From Trissonchulus latispiculum (lineage: Eukaryota > Nematoda > Enoplea > Enoplida > Ironidae): a stretch of DNA of 64,000 nucleotides. A program made the translations under genes and the position numbers. This document shows, piece after piece, positions 21,401 through 62,932 of this stretch. A model generated the notes under the pieces. It was not told where the DNA came from, did not search any database, and saw only the letters and a program-made list of their open reading frames with translations. The stretch's first letter is position 1; each line of letters opens with the position of its first letter. The stretch covers positions 1 to 64,000 of the forward strand of contig JASAND010016527.1 in the NCBI GenBank assembly GCA_030248195.1, in the 5' to 3' direction.

Positions 21401-23489
21401 CCGTATTGTTAAACTAACCACCACTGACTCCAACGCACATCAATCATCCAATAAATAATGGGGCGTGAACTAATTGAAAAGGGTACACCCGACCAACTTC
21501 AACAAAAGATTATACCCAACTGAAGTGCGCGGTCAAATTTGAAAGAAGGTGACAATTAGCTAGTCCGGCTTTGGACTGTACACAAGAGAGTTAAATTAGT
21601 TTAAACGTTCATGAATTTAGCATTACATTTTGAATAATTTTAAGTTAGAAATGACGAAAGTGATTGAAATAATTCCACACTAGATACATATGATGTGATC
21701 TGTGAAACTGCGTCTTACCGACACTACATTCGGCGGGAATTAATTAACGTGGAATGTTTGCCCTTTGAAGTTATAAAGTGACATAAAAAGTTTGAGTAGA
21801 GATTACGATATTCTTGATTATGTGGTTGCCAAATTAGTGAGAACAAGTGAGGGCAAGAACGGCTATTTAACGTAATTTCTGCAGCGTTGGCCTTTAAGGA
21901 AACTATTAACGTAGGGCCTTTATTTTCTGTGATAAGGGCAGATATAAAAAGTTTGAGTCGTTATTACAATATTCTGCAGAAAAGCGCAAACTTGAACGAA
22001 TTTGGTGATTTTGTTAATACGCACCGGTGAGGGCACGAATGACACAATTCTACTGATTGATGCGTCTTGGTAATGAGTTCCTGAGTTCTGTCGTACAAAA
22101 TACTAAAATGGCATCTTAAGTTTGCGAGACAGACCAACACGAGTTCTCTGTTTGCGATTCGTCCGCTCCTTAAGCACAGGACTACCTACGCGGACGAATC
22201 GAGGACCACCTGGTAGTTATAGGCTATCCTGGGGGTCCCCGTGACCCTGGGCTAAACTAACTACCTACTTTGCATATTATGACAAACCAGCAAAGGACAT
22301 TCGCTCATGTTATCAATTAACCCCATTTCTTTCAGGTCATCAACGGTTCAACATATATCCAGACAATTATTCACGTTTAACTAGTTTTCCTGCTTATTAT
22401 GGGAGTTTTTGGGCAGTTATACCGGTGTTAATCCCATGCACCAGATGAGAATTGATATACCGCCAATATTAGGATAATCCATGAAATTAGCAACATCTTA
22501 ACTTCATATAACCTTTATTTTAACCAACTATGCGAGTTTTGACACAATCTCTAGTTTGGAAGGCTATAACCCACCATTATGACTGGTATTCTGCTATACA
22601 GTATTTGCATATTCTGGATTATCCCAATTCTACTATTCGTATTGCTAACAGGCATCTGATCAGCTCAATTAACGTATTAATGAATTTTTTGAGCGTTATT
22701 CCGATAATGGTGTTTGTCAACAGTAATTATTTGAATGAAACTACATTAAGCATAATTTAGAGACTAGAAACCATTAATTGAGCAGACTCTTGACTACGAT
22801 TTACACAGGCTTGGCAATCCTCACAACCGCTATCGTACAAGGGGAGTTTCCGCGAGTTGCCGATCAAACAGTCAAAGCATTCATTCCTCAAGCATACAAA
22901 ACAAAACATTCAACATTCATACAAATCGGACATTTCTGAGAATTGGTAAATTTCGGAACCTCACGCTCCATGAGGAGATTACCCGAATAACCGCTTTACG
23001 TAAATTTAGGGACGCATTCATACATTAACTACGCATATTTCTAATAAATATCTAGCTACAAAAAATACAGATTACTTAATTAAATCCTAATTCTATGTGC
23101 ATTTTTGGTCTCTAAACTTTAAACTTTGTTGACCTCGAGTTTGGCTTTTGCAATTCTACAGAATTGCCTTATAAAAGAAATTTTGTGAAAAATTGAACCT
23201 TGGAAGTTTGGTGAAAACTTTGTATAAAATTTGAAAGAAAGCCAGTGAGTAATAGTTGCTCGGCAATTATTACTAGCAAAAAGGTAAAGTAATAAACTGA
23301 ATACACAATAATTAAAGACTACAAAACATGAGGAAGCTGGCCATTCCTCTTAGAAACCACTTGATATTTCAATGATTAACAGTGACATTAACTCGTGTTT
23401 TTATGATTGGTTTAAGATAGCCTATACAATTTTGTTACCTAACAATTTTGAAGCCGACCTAAAGCTGAAAAGGAAAACATAATACGAAA
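18446..23489. other. 5-kb ORF-poor region with internal repeats
   Basis: No coding exon is recognised. It holds a 27-29-bp tandem repeat (19210-19348) and two related blocks of about 85 bp (21776-21860 and 21945-22040, each with AAAAAGTTTGAGT and GGTGAGGGCA). It also has a hairpin with an 11-bp stem GATTCGTCCGC/GCGGACGAATC (22155-22201). In style it resembles the family H repeats on both sides and may be another member, but alignment by eye did not prove it. Confidence 0.4.
19210..19348. repeat. 27-29-bp tandem repeat, five units
   Basis: The unit is GATCGCAACAGGATCTTGTT followed by CAGCAATGA, repeated five times with 2-bp length variation. The minus-strand frame across it (ending 19189) is a by-product of the repeat. 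Confidence 0.85.
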
Positions 23490-24159
23490 CTGGCGTTTTT
23501 AAATTGTATAACGCCTTTCGTAAAAGTCATGGCCGGCAACTCCTAGTTGCCGGCTGTGGGGAGAACAATTCTGCTAATTAACTTATTTATTTCAGGGCCG
23601 TAGCAAAGGGGCCCTCTATCTCAGACTCAGGGGTTGGGTCCCACTCAAAATCCCGTGAATGCTACAAAAACAACCCCGAAAAGTGACAACGAAAAAGAGT
23701 GTAATTCGTTATAAACGGGATATAATTTTAGGCCCGACGAGGCCGTGGCTTGGCCAGAAACTAACAAAAATGAGACAAAACAGAAAACTTAAAATAGAAA
23801 CGGGGAGGAGGCCAATAAGCCTCAATAATCAGAGAGTTCCGTCTGTATAAAAAACTAAAACAATCAAGGCTGGGGCAATTCTCAAGACCTCCATCGAACA
23901 GGAGGGGTTTACATGAGCTGCCCTTAATTTTAAAATCATAAAATAATAATAAAATTATAGAATAAAGAAATTAAACTGGCTCGGAAGTCCATCATGCTAG
24001 ATAACTTAAAATTGGCCGTAAGGCCGAAAATGCGGAGAAAAAATTGGGGCTTAGAAAGAATACAAAAATGCTGGCCTCCTGGCCGTGGTTTAGTTTCAGA
24101 AAATGATGGCCATTTGGCCTTGAAATATAGAAAAGGCCGTATGGGCAAAATACAAATAT

Positions 24160-24207
24160 ATATAAAAATTTATATATATAAAAATATATATATATATATA
24201 TATATAA
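24160..24207. repeat. AT microsatellite
   Basis: ATATAT runs with short A-rich interruptions. Confidence 0.9.
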
Positions 24208-24573
24208 AAGGGCAACAATACAATTCCTAAATTTTTTGTCCTATGCAGCAGATTAAGGCCGGACATAAAAAATCCATGTGGCCACTCAAGTTGTTAGTGT
24301 TCGGGTTTGACTCAGCTTTCCTCTCTGGAACGAGGGCCAGGGAGATCCCTAAGTTTTTTGTGAAATTTGGGCTGTGTACTGCTATTTTCCCGTGTCACAC
24401 CAGTGACACGAGAAGCAGTACACAGGGGGAAGAGGGACATTTTTGCAGCCGCTCCGGCTGTACCTAGACGAACACTGACTGGGATTTTCGGAAATTGGGA
24501 GCGAGCGACAGCTCGCTGACAGCTCGCTGACAGTTTGTAATTAGCGCGGTTCCTTTAATTTTGGAGGAAAGCT

Positions 24574-24606
24574 TCTAGAAGTTTCTAGAAACTTCTAGAA
24601 GCTTCC
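24574..24606. promoter_or_regulatory. Ideal heat-shock element, seven pentamers
   Basis: TTC (24574, 24584, 24594, 24604) alternates with GAA (24579, 24589, 24599) at exact 5-bp spacing. It occupies the same place in the repeat as 16122-16149, with different spacer bases, so the pattern was kept while other positions changed. Confidence 0.75.
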
Positions 24607-26465
24607 TATCTTTTGCACGTCCAGGTCCAGGCTCTTTTTGCCTGGAGTTCAGTTGGGGGCTCAGATTAATGATAATGGCAAAATATTGCCCCCAACTGAC
24701 CAACTTTTTGATAAATTTCGGGGACGAAACTTGGGCGAATTTTATAAAATTTTAGGTTTACACGTAAACGTAACCAAAGGGACAAGCGATTAAAATGTGA
24801 TCTTAACTTGCCCAAAAATTGGCGAAGAGATGTTAAATTTAGGCCGTTCTGAACCGGCATGAAATACGTAAGACTCCGATGGGTTAAATTGAATGAAATA
24901 ATTACCTTATTATGGTTAATAATTGGTTATTATTCCCTTGTTTTCAGGCCCGCACTTTTAATTTTGACTTGAACGTTTGCCCGAAAACAAGGGACGCTGG
25001 TCATTAGCCTTAGCAACAATTGCTTCTTGTTGCTGGAAACTCCTTGTCCTCACTTGACCGAGGACAAAGAGGCAAATAAAACGTAAAAAGGCGAAAAAAT
25101 ATGCACATAGTTGCTTTTACGTATATCCTAGCTAAATATAAATTGTATCAACGGATTCTACGTACTTAACAATCTAAGTTTAATTTCCTTAACTTTCTGT
25201 TTAAATTATTTTTGGGGCAATTAGGCTCCCTCCAAACGATTAAAATTGGGAAAAAGTGTGTACTAACTCCTTTCGAGAGGCAATTCTTCTGCTGGACTAA
25301 GGCCAGCCTAAAGTTCAGGTGAGGACAGCTTCACGTGAAGGGAGGGATGAATGGTCGTAGTAGTGTAGGCTTACTACTACGGTGTCTGGAAGTCAGACAG
25401 CTTCCCACACAATGGGACTGGACTTAACACGAAGGTTGTGTAAGTCCCATGTTAAGATAAACCTTTTAAAGAGACCGAAATTACGAAATAGAAAACATTT
25501 TTACTGAAACATTTTCGATTATAACTTTCTCAATTTTGGGAGTTAGAAAATAATATTTACATATTTGAAATCAACGAAGAATTGTCTTTCGATTAAGCCT
25601 AAGTCATGTTTCCATGTAAAATTTCGACCATTACGTAATTATTACCTAATTAACACTAATTAACCCTAATTAACACCAACTAACCCTAATTGTTACTAAT
25701 TTGATCTAACTAACATCAAAAATAGAAAATAAAAGCTGAATATAACTACCTACGCCTAAATATAACTACCTATGCATACTTAGCTAAATATTACTGCTAA
25801 TTAATACTAATTCCGCATAACAGCTACTTTATATTAATGAACCATCTTCATATGACTATGTTTGCTAATAAACTGCAATCGTTGCCTGAGGTTAAGGTAA
25901 AATAAACACTTTCTTTGACCACATTAAAACTTTCCTTTTAGCTTTGGGTGATTGACAATGGCGTACCAACTGCTTATTAGATAGACAATAGAATGAAAAG
26001 GCACCAGCTATTCATTAGGGAAAGACTCTTGGGGATTTCTATTATTAACTTCTTAAAACAGGGATAGTGAGATTCTAATGAAAAGGCACCCGCTTTTCAT
26101 AAGGGAATAATACCAAGGAACTTCTACTATTAATTACCTAGCTAACTAATATGTGCATCGATTTATAATGTTGTTCTCTCAATGTTAATAATACTCCTGA
26201 CCCTATAATGGGAATTTAACTAATCTTCCCTTTATTTTATGATGAATTTGGTATATTTTAGAGATTGGCAACCCTGTTCTTAAATATGTAGGTACAAATA
26301 CAGCTTGGACGTTCATTCATACAAAATACAATCATAAAATCTTCAACTTGGGCCATCTTCTGAGATCTTCTTTGGCATTTTCGGATGACAATTGATCAAA
26401 TCTTTCTTTTTGGATTAATTCTTTAAAACTTGACTTTTCGTTTAACTAATTCCATTACACATGCG

Positions 26466-26927
26466 TTTCTTTGACGGCGAGTGCTGTTTTCCTTGCATTT
26501 ATTGGTATGTCAGAGCTTAAAATTTGTCCTTTTGCATGCCTATATACTGTGCCTCTGAAAGACAACTGAAGCAAAGCATTCTAGTCTCTCAGACAATTAA
26601 CGAACGCTTTGATCTGTGGAATATCTGCTATGTGAAACAGCAAGCTTGGCTCAAACTTAATAACACACACTTTAGACTTTTCAAATTGTTCCACTTAAAT
26701 ATAATTGTTCAGTATTTAATGGTGTGCCAACGCATTATTGATGTCAGTTTACCATCAGACCCAAAATAAGCATATAATTTTAAAAGTGAAAGTTCAAAAT
26801 AAATTTAACTTTAGACGCAGACGTGACTGACAACTAGACCAATTTTGTAGAAGAAATTTACAATTTACCACGAGCTTTCTACTTTTAATACTAATTTCTT
26901 TAGCAAAGATAAATCTGCCTTTCGTTT
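26466..26927. other. No gene recognised
   Basis: AT-rich; a 60-80-residue open frame at 26524-26769 has no recognisable family. Confidence 0.35.
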
Positions 26928-27522
26928 TTCGGATCTTTTCAGAACCCCCCAGGCCCAGACTTCGCAAAAAATCACCAAACGAACTAAAATTTGGTATGGT
27001 ACGTTTCGACCAAGCTGAGTTCAAATATCGCAAAATTTGTCGATTTCGCAAAATTTGATTTTTTCCATTCGTAAGGGGGTACCAAAGAGGACTGAAAATT
27101 TCTTGTTTTCGATGTTGCTGAAAAGTTGTATTCAGCAGTGTTCGGCCGGGGTCACAGAATATGAATATGAAATCCGTTTTACGATTCAGCTTTTCGTTAC
27201 TTCAGTGTAAGCTAAAGTTTTAAGCTTAAGATGTAAGCTTATAGTGAGCTAAAGAATAGCTGAATCAAAAAACGAACTTCAGATTCGTGTTCTGGGATGC
27301 CGAAACCCCTGAATACTACTTTTAGCAAAATCGAAGACAAAGCATTTTTCGGTTCCCCTGTCCCCCTTACGAATGGAAAAAAATTGAATTCCGCGAATTC
27401 GAAAAATTTTGCTATATTTGAACTCAGCGTGGTCGAAAACATACCCATACCAAATTTTAGTTCATTTGGTAACGTTTTGCGAAATCTGGGACTGGGGGAT
27501 TATCCTGAAAGAATCCGGTTTT
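26928..27522. mobile_element. Fold-back MITE family 2, copy 1
   Basis: The arms contain CCCCCAGGCCCAGACTTCGC and, inverted, CCCCCAGTCCCAGATTTCGC. The next conserved block reads AAATTTGGTATGG, and further in the centre has AAGCTTAxxATGTAAGCTTA. Outer GGATCTTTTCAG / CTGAAAGAATCC mark the ends. Relatives are at 35431 and 56055. Confidence 0.7.
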
Positions 27523-29432
27523 TCTAGCTGCTTGTAAAATTTCGAAATTTCTCAGCACTGTACCCTCCAAATCCTTTTCATTTCCTGTCTCAAGCAGGCA
27601 TAAATTACATAACACAATGGAGAATATCGGTCAAACTTTGACCTTTTAAAACTGAAATTTAATTTCTTATAAGGACTTTGATAAGTGTAGGAACCTGACT
27701 AAACTATGACTGGTTACTAAACTATGTAACTAGCACAAGCTCAAACTATATATGTTGGAATATCTTTCAATATCCTTATTTATAATTTTCATATTCAAAT
27801 CAGCTTCAGTGCTTATGTCACCTCCTTCCTGAAACTGCGCTGCACTTGGTAGGGCAACTTTACGGAGGTCTCTAAAACAGTCCAGTTGTCGAATCTATTT
27901 GTTGAGGTTTGCGGCGGGTTCTGGTGCTGTCACGAACTGTCGGATGAGCAGGGTTGTGCTCTGTTGGATCTCGGTTGGACCAGCGTTTGCTATCTCAATA
28001 GGCCGACGCCGACTTGATAAGATAATCATTTTGCTGCTTAAAGCTAAGAAATGACCCAGTTGTAACCGGTCAGAAATTTAAACATAATATAAGTTTTACT
28101 CACTTGCTCACATAAATTTTACTGTTTGCAAAATGCTGAAATGGTCCGCCATCCTTTTCACGAAAAGCTTGAAGCTGTGCATATTTCCAAAATGACGGCG
28201 ATATTATGTTTAATGGAATTGTTAAGTATAACGAAGATTCCTATTCTTCGAATTGTTTTCAAAATATTGTTGCTGGATGTTACACCAGCTACCTACCATT
28301 AGTCTTGTCCACTTCCATATTTTTCGAACCACTACAACTGTCTGAAACAGTTTTAGACTAACCAAGCAAACATTCTGAAGAATCTAACGACAACACACGT
28401 GCCCATTGCGTTTTAAGACAAAATCTATTTCTGTTTTCTATGGAAGACATACGTGTGAATCTGGTATGTAGAAGATTCTCTTTCAATTAGTCAACTGAGG
28501 ATAGGACTTCAGAGGGGCTTTCCATTCCATAGACGTGTTGGCTTGTCCATGGAAAGTGTAACAGTCTCTGGACGTCAGCAGATATCCTGTTTCTTCTTTG
28601 GAGGCCCCCGGGTGCCAAGCAATTACAGAATATTACTTCTCCTACTGATTATAAGCCCTACAAACTCACATCTCCTATATTCTTCTCTCTTCTACTTCGC
28701 CAAATTAACTCTACTGCACATCTCCTCAAAAACAAATTAAACCAACACTTCAACTTCACTTTTCAATATCTATTAGGCACACGACAGAACGGCTGGAAAC
28801 CATATGGACGCCCCAATAATTTCATCCTTTATATGTTCTTATTGATTACAGGATTAGGCTTGCCGTCTTCTTGGCATTTTATTACCTTACAGAGGTGAAA
28901 CTTGTTTGAGAAGTTCTCAGGAAACGTCTCCACCGAAAGTTTAAATATCTCCATTTTGGAGTACAATAGTTCGCAGCCTCTGTTGAAGTGTTGAGTAGCT
29001 ACTTTCCTGATACCCACCTTTCGCCAAAGTGACAGAGGAAATGCAGTATCAACTACACCAGCAATAGCCGGGTCTATGGTAGAAGCATCTTGACCATATT
29101 AAATAGTTAAGTTAAAGTTAAAAATGTTAAGTTAAAAATAGAAGATTTGTGACTTTCTAATTATTTAATTATTACTGTTTTCTTGCGCTTTAGGGAACAC
29201 ACACGTAACAGAACATGTTCTCTTATATTAAGTGATATCAGAAAAATCTTCAAGCATAACCAGAAGCATTGCTTTTGAATGTTAAATTTCTTAAAAATTG
29301 TAGTTTTTTCTAAGAAAAAGTAACCATTCATACTTAAATGCCACAAAATGTGATAACAATAATTGAAGTATAAAAAGTAAGATACGATTGAGTCTTAGTG
29401 GTACTGGACGTTCAATTAAGTGAACATGTTCC
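27523..29432. other. No gene recognised; possible retroelement scrap
   Basis: Around 27820-28020 the minus strand has a GC-richer stretch with codon-like texture but no open frame. It may be a decayed retrotransposon. Nothing else is supported. Confidence 0.3.
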
Positions 29433-30452
29433 CTTAAGGTGGTGGTATCGCTTTGTGTAAATTCTACCCTACATGCTTCAATGCTTCATGAAAGTGGATG
29501 AAACTTTCCAAATACATTATTTGCGTGCGGTTTAAGATTCTGGGACCAGTCACGGATTTTTCGGTGTAAAGATAAGAAAGTTTTGGTTTTTACCCTTATG
29601 CTCTCGCTAGTACATAGTCGCTACACCGGATTGATTGTTATGGCTTGAAAGAGGGCACCAAAATGAACATTTTTGCTTTTACAACTTTTGAGCTACCTCT
29701 AGTGGTTAAGGCAGTATAAGCCAAAAACGATTTTTGTGGTCAAAAAATGGCCATTTCTGAAGAAATCAGTTTTTTCAAAATTACTGCTAAATCTTACAGA
29801 CAATTTTGGCTTATTTATACTAAATCGATACACCGTCCAATTGCACATTTTATCAATACCTATTCGCTGGAGTTAGTTGCTTTAAGCTAGAGAAATCGCC
29901 GAAAAACCATTTTGGCAAAATTGCGATTATTTTGTTTTGAACATTGATTTCTCAAAAACTACCCAACGGATTCGCTTGATTTTTGCCTAAATGAAATTTC
30001 GCCCTATTGCGGAGGGACATTTTTATTGGTTTGAGCTAAAACAGCTCCAGCTGTGAGAAAACTGAATAGAAAGTTGCGAAATTTCGTGTCATCGCGCATT
30101 TGCCGGATTTTCTGGAGTATTGAGACTTGTTGAGCCAAATCCAAAAAATGTCCCTCGGCCTACATGTCCTTCATATCTTGGCACAAGAAGAAATTTTGGC
30201 CGATTCTACAGTTTTGAGAAATCGATGTTCAAAAATGTTTGGTCTATATTCAGTCTGTCAGATGTCAGCATGTCGGCAATTTTTTGCTATTTTATTGTCA
30301 ATTTTGCTAGTTTCTTAAGCTCATGTGAATGTACAGATTATAAGCTTTAAAATGATGTATAAAGCTCTTTCCAACTCCCAAAATTGCGAAAGTTACAGCG
30401 TTTCGAAAAGTCACTACAAAAGCACTGCACAAAAGGATACCAGCACCTTAAG
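29433..30452. mobile_element. MITE family 1, full-length copy (1.02 kb)
   Basis: It starts CTTAAGGTGGTGGTATC and ends with the inverted form GATACCAGCACCTTAAG. The interior is related to 18030-18445 and 54385-55100. The short frames inside are not genes. Confidence 0.75.
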
Positions 30453-30821
30453 CGCGAGAATACGGTACATATGTATTTAATTTATTTATAATTTAGTTTG
30501 ATTACACATTATGACACTGCTTGTGACGAGTATGATAAAATGATGGTTATAATAAATGTGGTGATTTATTGAACAGTTAGCTGGGGCTTTACTTAGATCA
30601 GGCCATCTTTGTCCCTGTTCAAATCAAGTCTTACTTCATATACATAGTATTTGTAGCGGATTATGTTACTCTTTCTGCATATGTTACACAACGTTTTCAT
30701 CATTATAGTATGGGTAAGACTCGACTCGAATTAGAAACAGGTTATGAAATTGAATTGGGTTTGGGAACAAACTGGCTATGGTAATTGATATTCTGCTGTC
30801 CACCCTTCCTGAACATTTGTG

Positions 30822-31979
30822 ATGTCAGGCGAAAACAGCAGTCTTTGCGTTTTTGTGAAATCTGAAGACATCGTGTATCGTTTCTACATCTTTGCAACAG
30901 GTCATATTTTGATTGGTGGTTTCGGCCTAGTCGGCAACGTTTTGGCGGTTATTGTATTCAGCCGACCACGAATGCTTTCTTCAAATGCAGAATTTCTAAG
31001 GGCTTTGGCTCTCACAGACATTTCCCTCATCTTGTCCGCACATCTCATTTACGTAGTGGAGATCGCGTCCGAATACTTTGAAAATTTTCTTCTCTATCAG
31101 GTGTGGCATGCCTATCTGAAAGAATGCTTTGTTGTGAGTCACGCGTCTCACGCTGCGGGAATCTACTTCACTGTAGCAGCGTCTGTGGAGCGTTATTTGT
31201 CCATTAGTCAAATCCTATATTCAACATTGGACTCCAAGGACGAGTCTAAATGTAGTCGTTCATTGGCTCGTCTATGTTCTCTACTCATATTGGGAATTAT
31301 GACAGCACTCAGTGTCTCAAAGTATTGGGAAATCACAGTCTACCACGTCTCAGAATGCGGTGGTTTTGCCTCTTTTCGAGTTCTTCAAGGGCATCTACTC
31401 CTCAATCAAGACTATGTCAGATTTTCTGTTTGGATGTCAACTGTGATACTGGTTTTTCTGCCATTTAGTGTTTTATTTTTCCTAAACTTGGCCATTCTTT
31501 ATCGTTCTGTCCGAGAAAGCAACCACACGCCAGCGTCCCTGATGAATTCGCCGTGGTTTGCCAAGATGGAACTGAGACAACGCAGACTAAGGGGAAAGGA
31601 GATGACGACCACGCTCATGGGAATCGTTTCTGTATTTCTGTTTTGCAATTTTCCTTCAGTTATCATGAATGTGGTGGAACACTCCTGGCCGGCGGCTTTA
31701 AAAACAAGGCCACGGCTCTATTCCTTCGGAAGGGATTCGATCAATTTGCTTACCGTCATCAATTCCTGCTCCAACGGTATCGTCTATTTTGTGTCAAGTC
31801 AGCGTTACAGAAGGGAAGTAAAACAGTTCCTTCACTGCTGTTTTAATCATCAAAAGCTGTCAGAGTCACAACGGGGATACTCGATAAATTGTAATCAGTC
31901 CAGTCAACATTCAGACTGCTTTGAAAGCAATGGGAAGGATACCGAATTAGGAGCTCTCATCAGTGCACGGTCAGTATGA
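30822..31979 (+). CDS. Rhodopsin-like GPCR, neuropeptide (FMRFamide-like) type, 385 aa, single exon
   Basis: Seven hydrophobic segments lie at about 22-46, 58-81, 101-122, 151-170, 203-227, 262-285 and 305-325. Class A landmarks are GN (38-39) in segment 1, LALTD (62-66) in segment 2, Cys102 with Cys179 as the likely disulfide, ERY (123-125) for DRY, FLFCNFP (272-278) for the CWxP site and NGIVYF (319-323 region) for NPxxY. Asn5 is a glycosylation site, and CC (339-340) may be palmitoylated. The overall pattern, with TVINSCSNGIVYF in segment 7, fits FMRFamide-type peptide receptors; the ligand is not provable. ATG at 30822 is used because the codon before it is GTG. The gene is tail-to-tail with the choline transporter, about 510 bp apart. 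Confidence 0.88.
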   Translation: MSGENSSLCVFVKSEDIVYRFYIFATGHILIGGFGLVGNVLAVIVFSRPRMLSSNAEFLRALALTDISLILSAHLIYVVEIASEYFENFLLYQVWHAYLKECFVVSHASHAAGIYFTVAASVERYLSISQILYSTLDSKDESKCSRSLARLCSLLILGIMTALSVSKYWEITVYHVSECGGFASFRVLQGHLLLNQDYVRFSVWMSTVILVFLPFSVLFFLNLAILYRSVRESNHTPASLMNSPWFAKMELRQRRLRGKEMTTTLMGIVSVFLFCNFPSVIMNVVEHSWPAALKTRPRLYSFGRDSINLLTVINSCSNGIVYFVSSQRYRREVKQFLHCCFNHQKLSESQRGYSINCNQSSQHSDCFESNGKDTELGALISARSV

Positions 31980-32388
31980 CATTTTAGACACTTTCTTTAG
32001 TGAATCGGTTCTGAGGCAGAACTGTAATCATATTTACGGTACTGATGCGAAAGGCTAATGCTTAGACCGCTCAGCACTCTGTCCTATTTCATTTCATAGG
32101 TACTTAAAATGATGGTAATCGCTTTGACTTTTTAATTGATCATCTGGAGCAATTGAATTGATTGAATACTCGTGCTCACTAAATAGATAACAGTTTAGCA
32201 GAAACGAATGGGGAAGTACAGCCGGTAGAGTGTACTTGCATAATTCGACTGCATCGACGAAAGCTGTAATCAGAATGTAAATGTGAATGTAATGCTGTAT
32301 TGAACGTTATGCAAAATTGTGTAATTTATAACAGCTTGACAGTACTTCTGCAGGTGTATAGCCGTCAATTGCTATTTAAGTAACAGCG

Positions 32389-32394
32389 AATAAA
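32389..32394 (+). promoter_or_regulatory. Polyadenylation signal for GPCR
   Basis: AATAAA lies 410 bp after the GPCR stop codon and about 100 bp before the end of the convergent choline transporter, so the two 3' UTRs probably abut or overlap. Confidence 0.5.
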
Positions 32395-32490
32395 GAACAT
32401 AATATAAATGTTGTTAAATTATTACAAAATCTCGCTAAACCTCACTGTCGTAGTTTCCAGCTCGTACGTCTTTCTTCAATTGTGCAATCA

Positions 32491-62932
<30,442 letters not shown>

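Larger units (their letters stand above)
23490..26465 (+). repeat. Long ORF-less repeat family H, copy 2 (contains heat-shock element)
   Basis: Direct-orientation relative of 15190-17692. It has the same GCCGGCAACT hairpin (from 23533), the CGTGTCACACC/GTGACACG hairpin around 24390-24415, the GACAGCTCGCTGACAG tract, the heat-shock element and the TTCCATTACACAT end. It contains an AT microsatellite at 24160-24207. Divergence from copy 1 is considerable, so insertion was old. Confidence 0.6.

Noticed and set aside
15190..26465. Family H copies as the two LTRs of one 11-kb retroelement
   Set aside because: They are direct repeats, but divergence is large, ends are not clean, and the sequence between has no gag/pol frame. 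Independent insertions fit better, although an ancient element cannot be excluded.
27820..28020. Possible LTR-retrotransposon coding remnant on the minus strand
   Set aside because: Texture suggests coding ancestry, but stops interrupt it and no family motif could be named.
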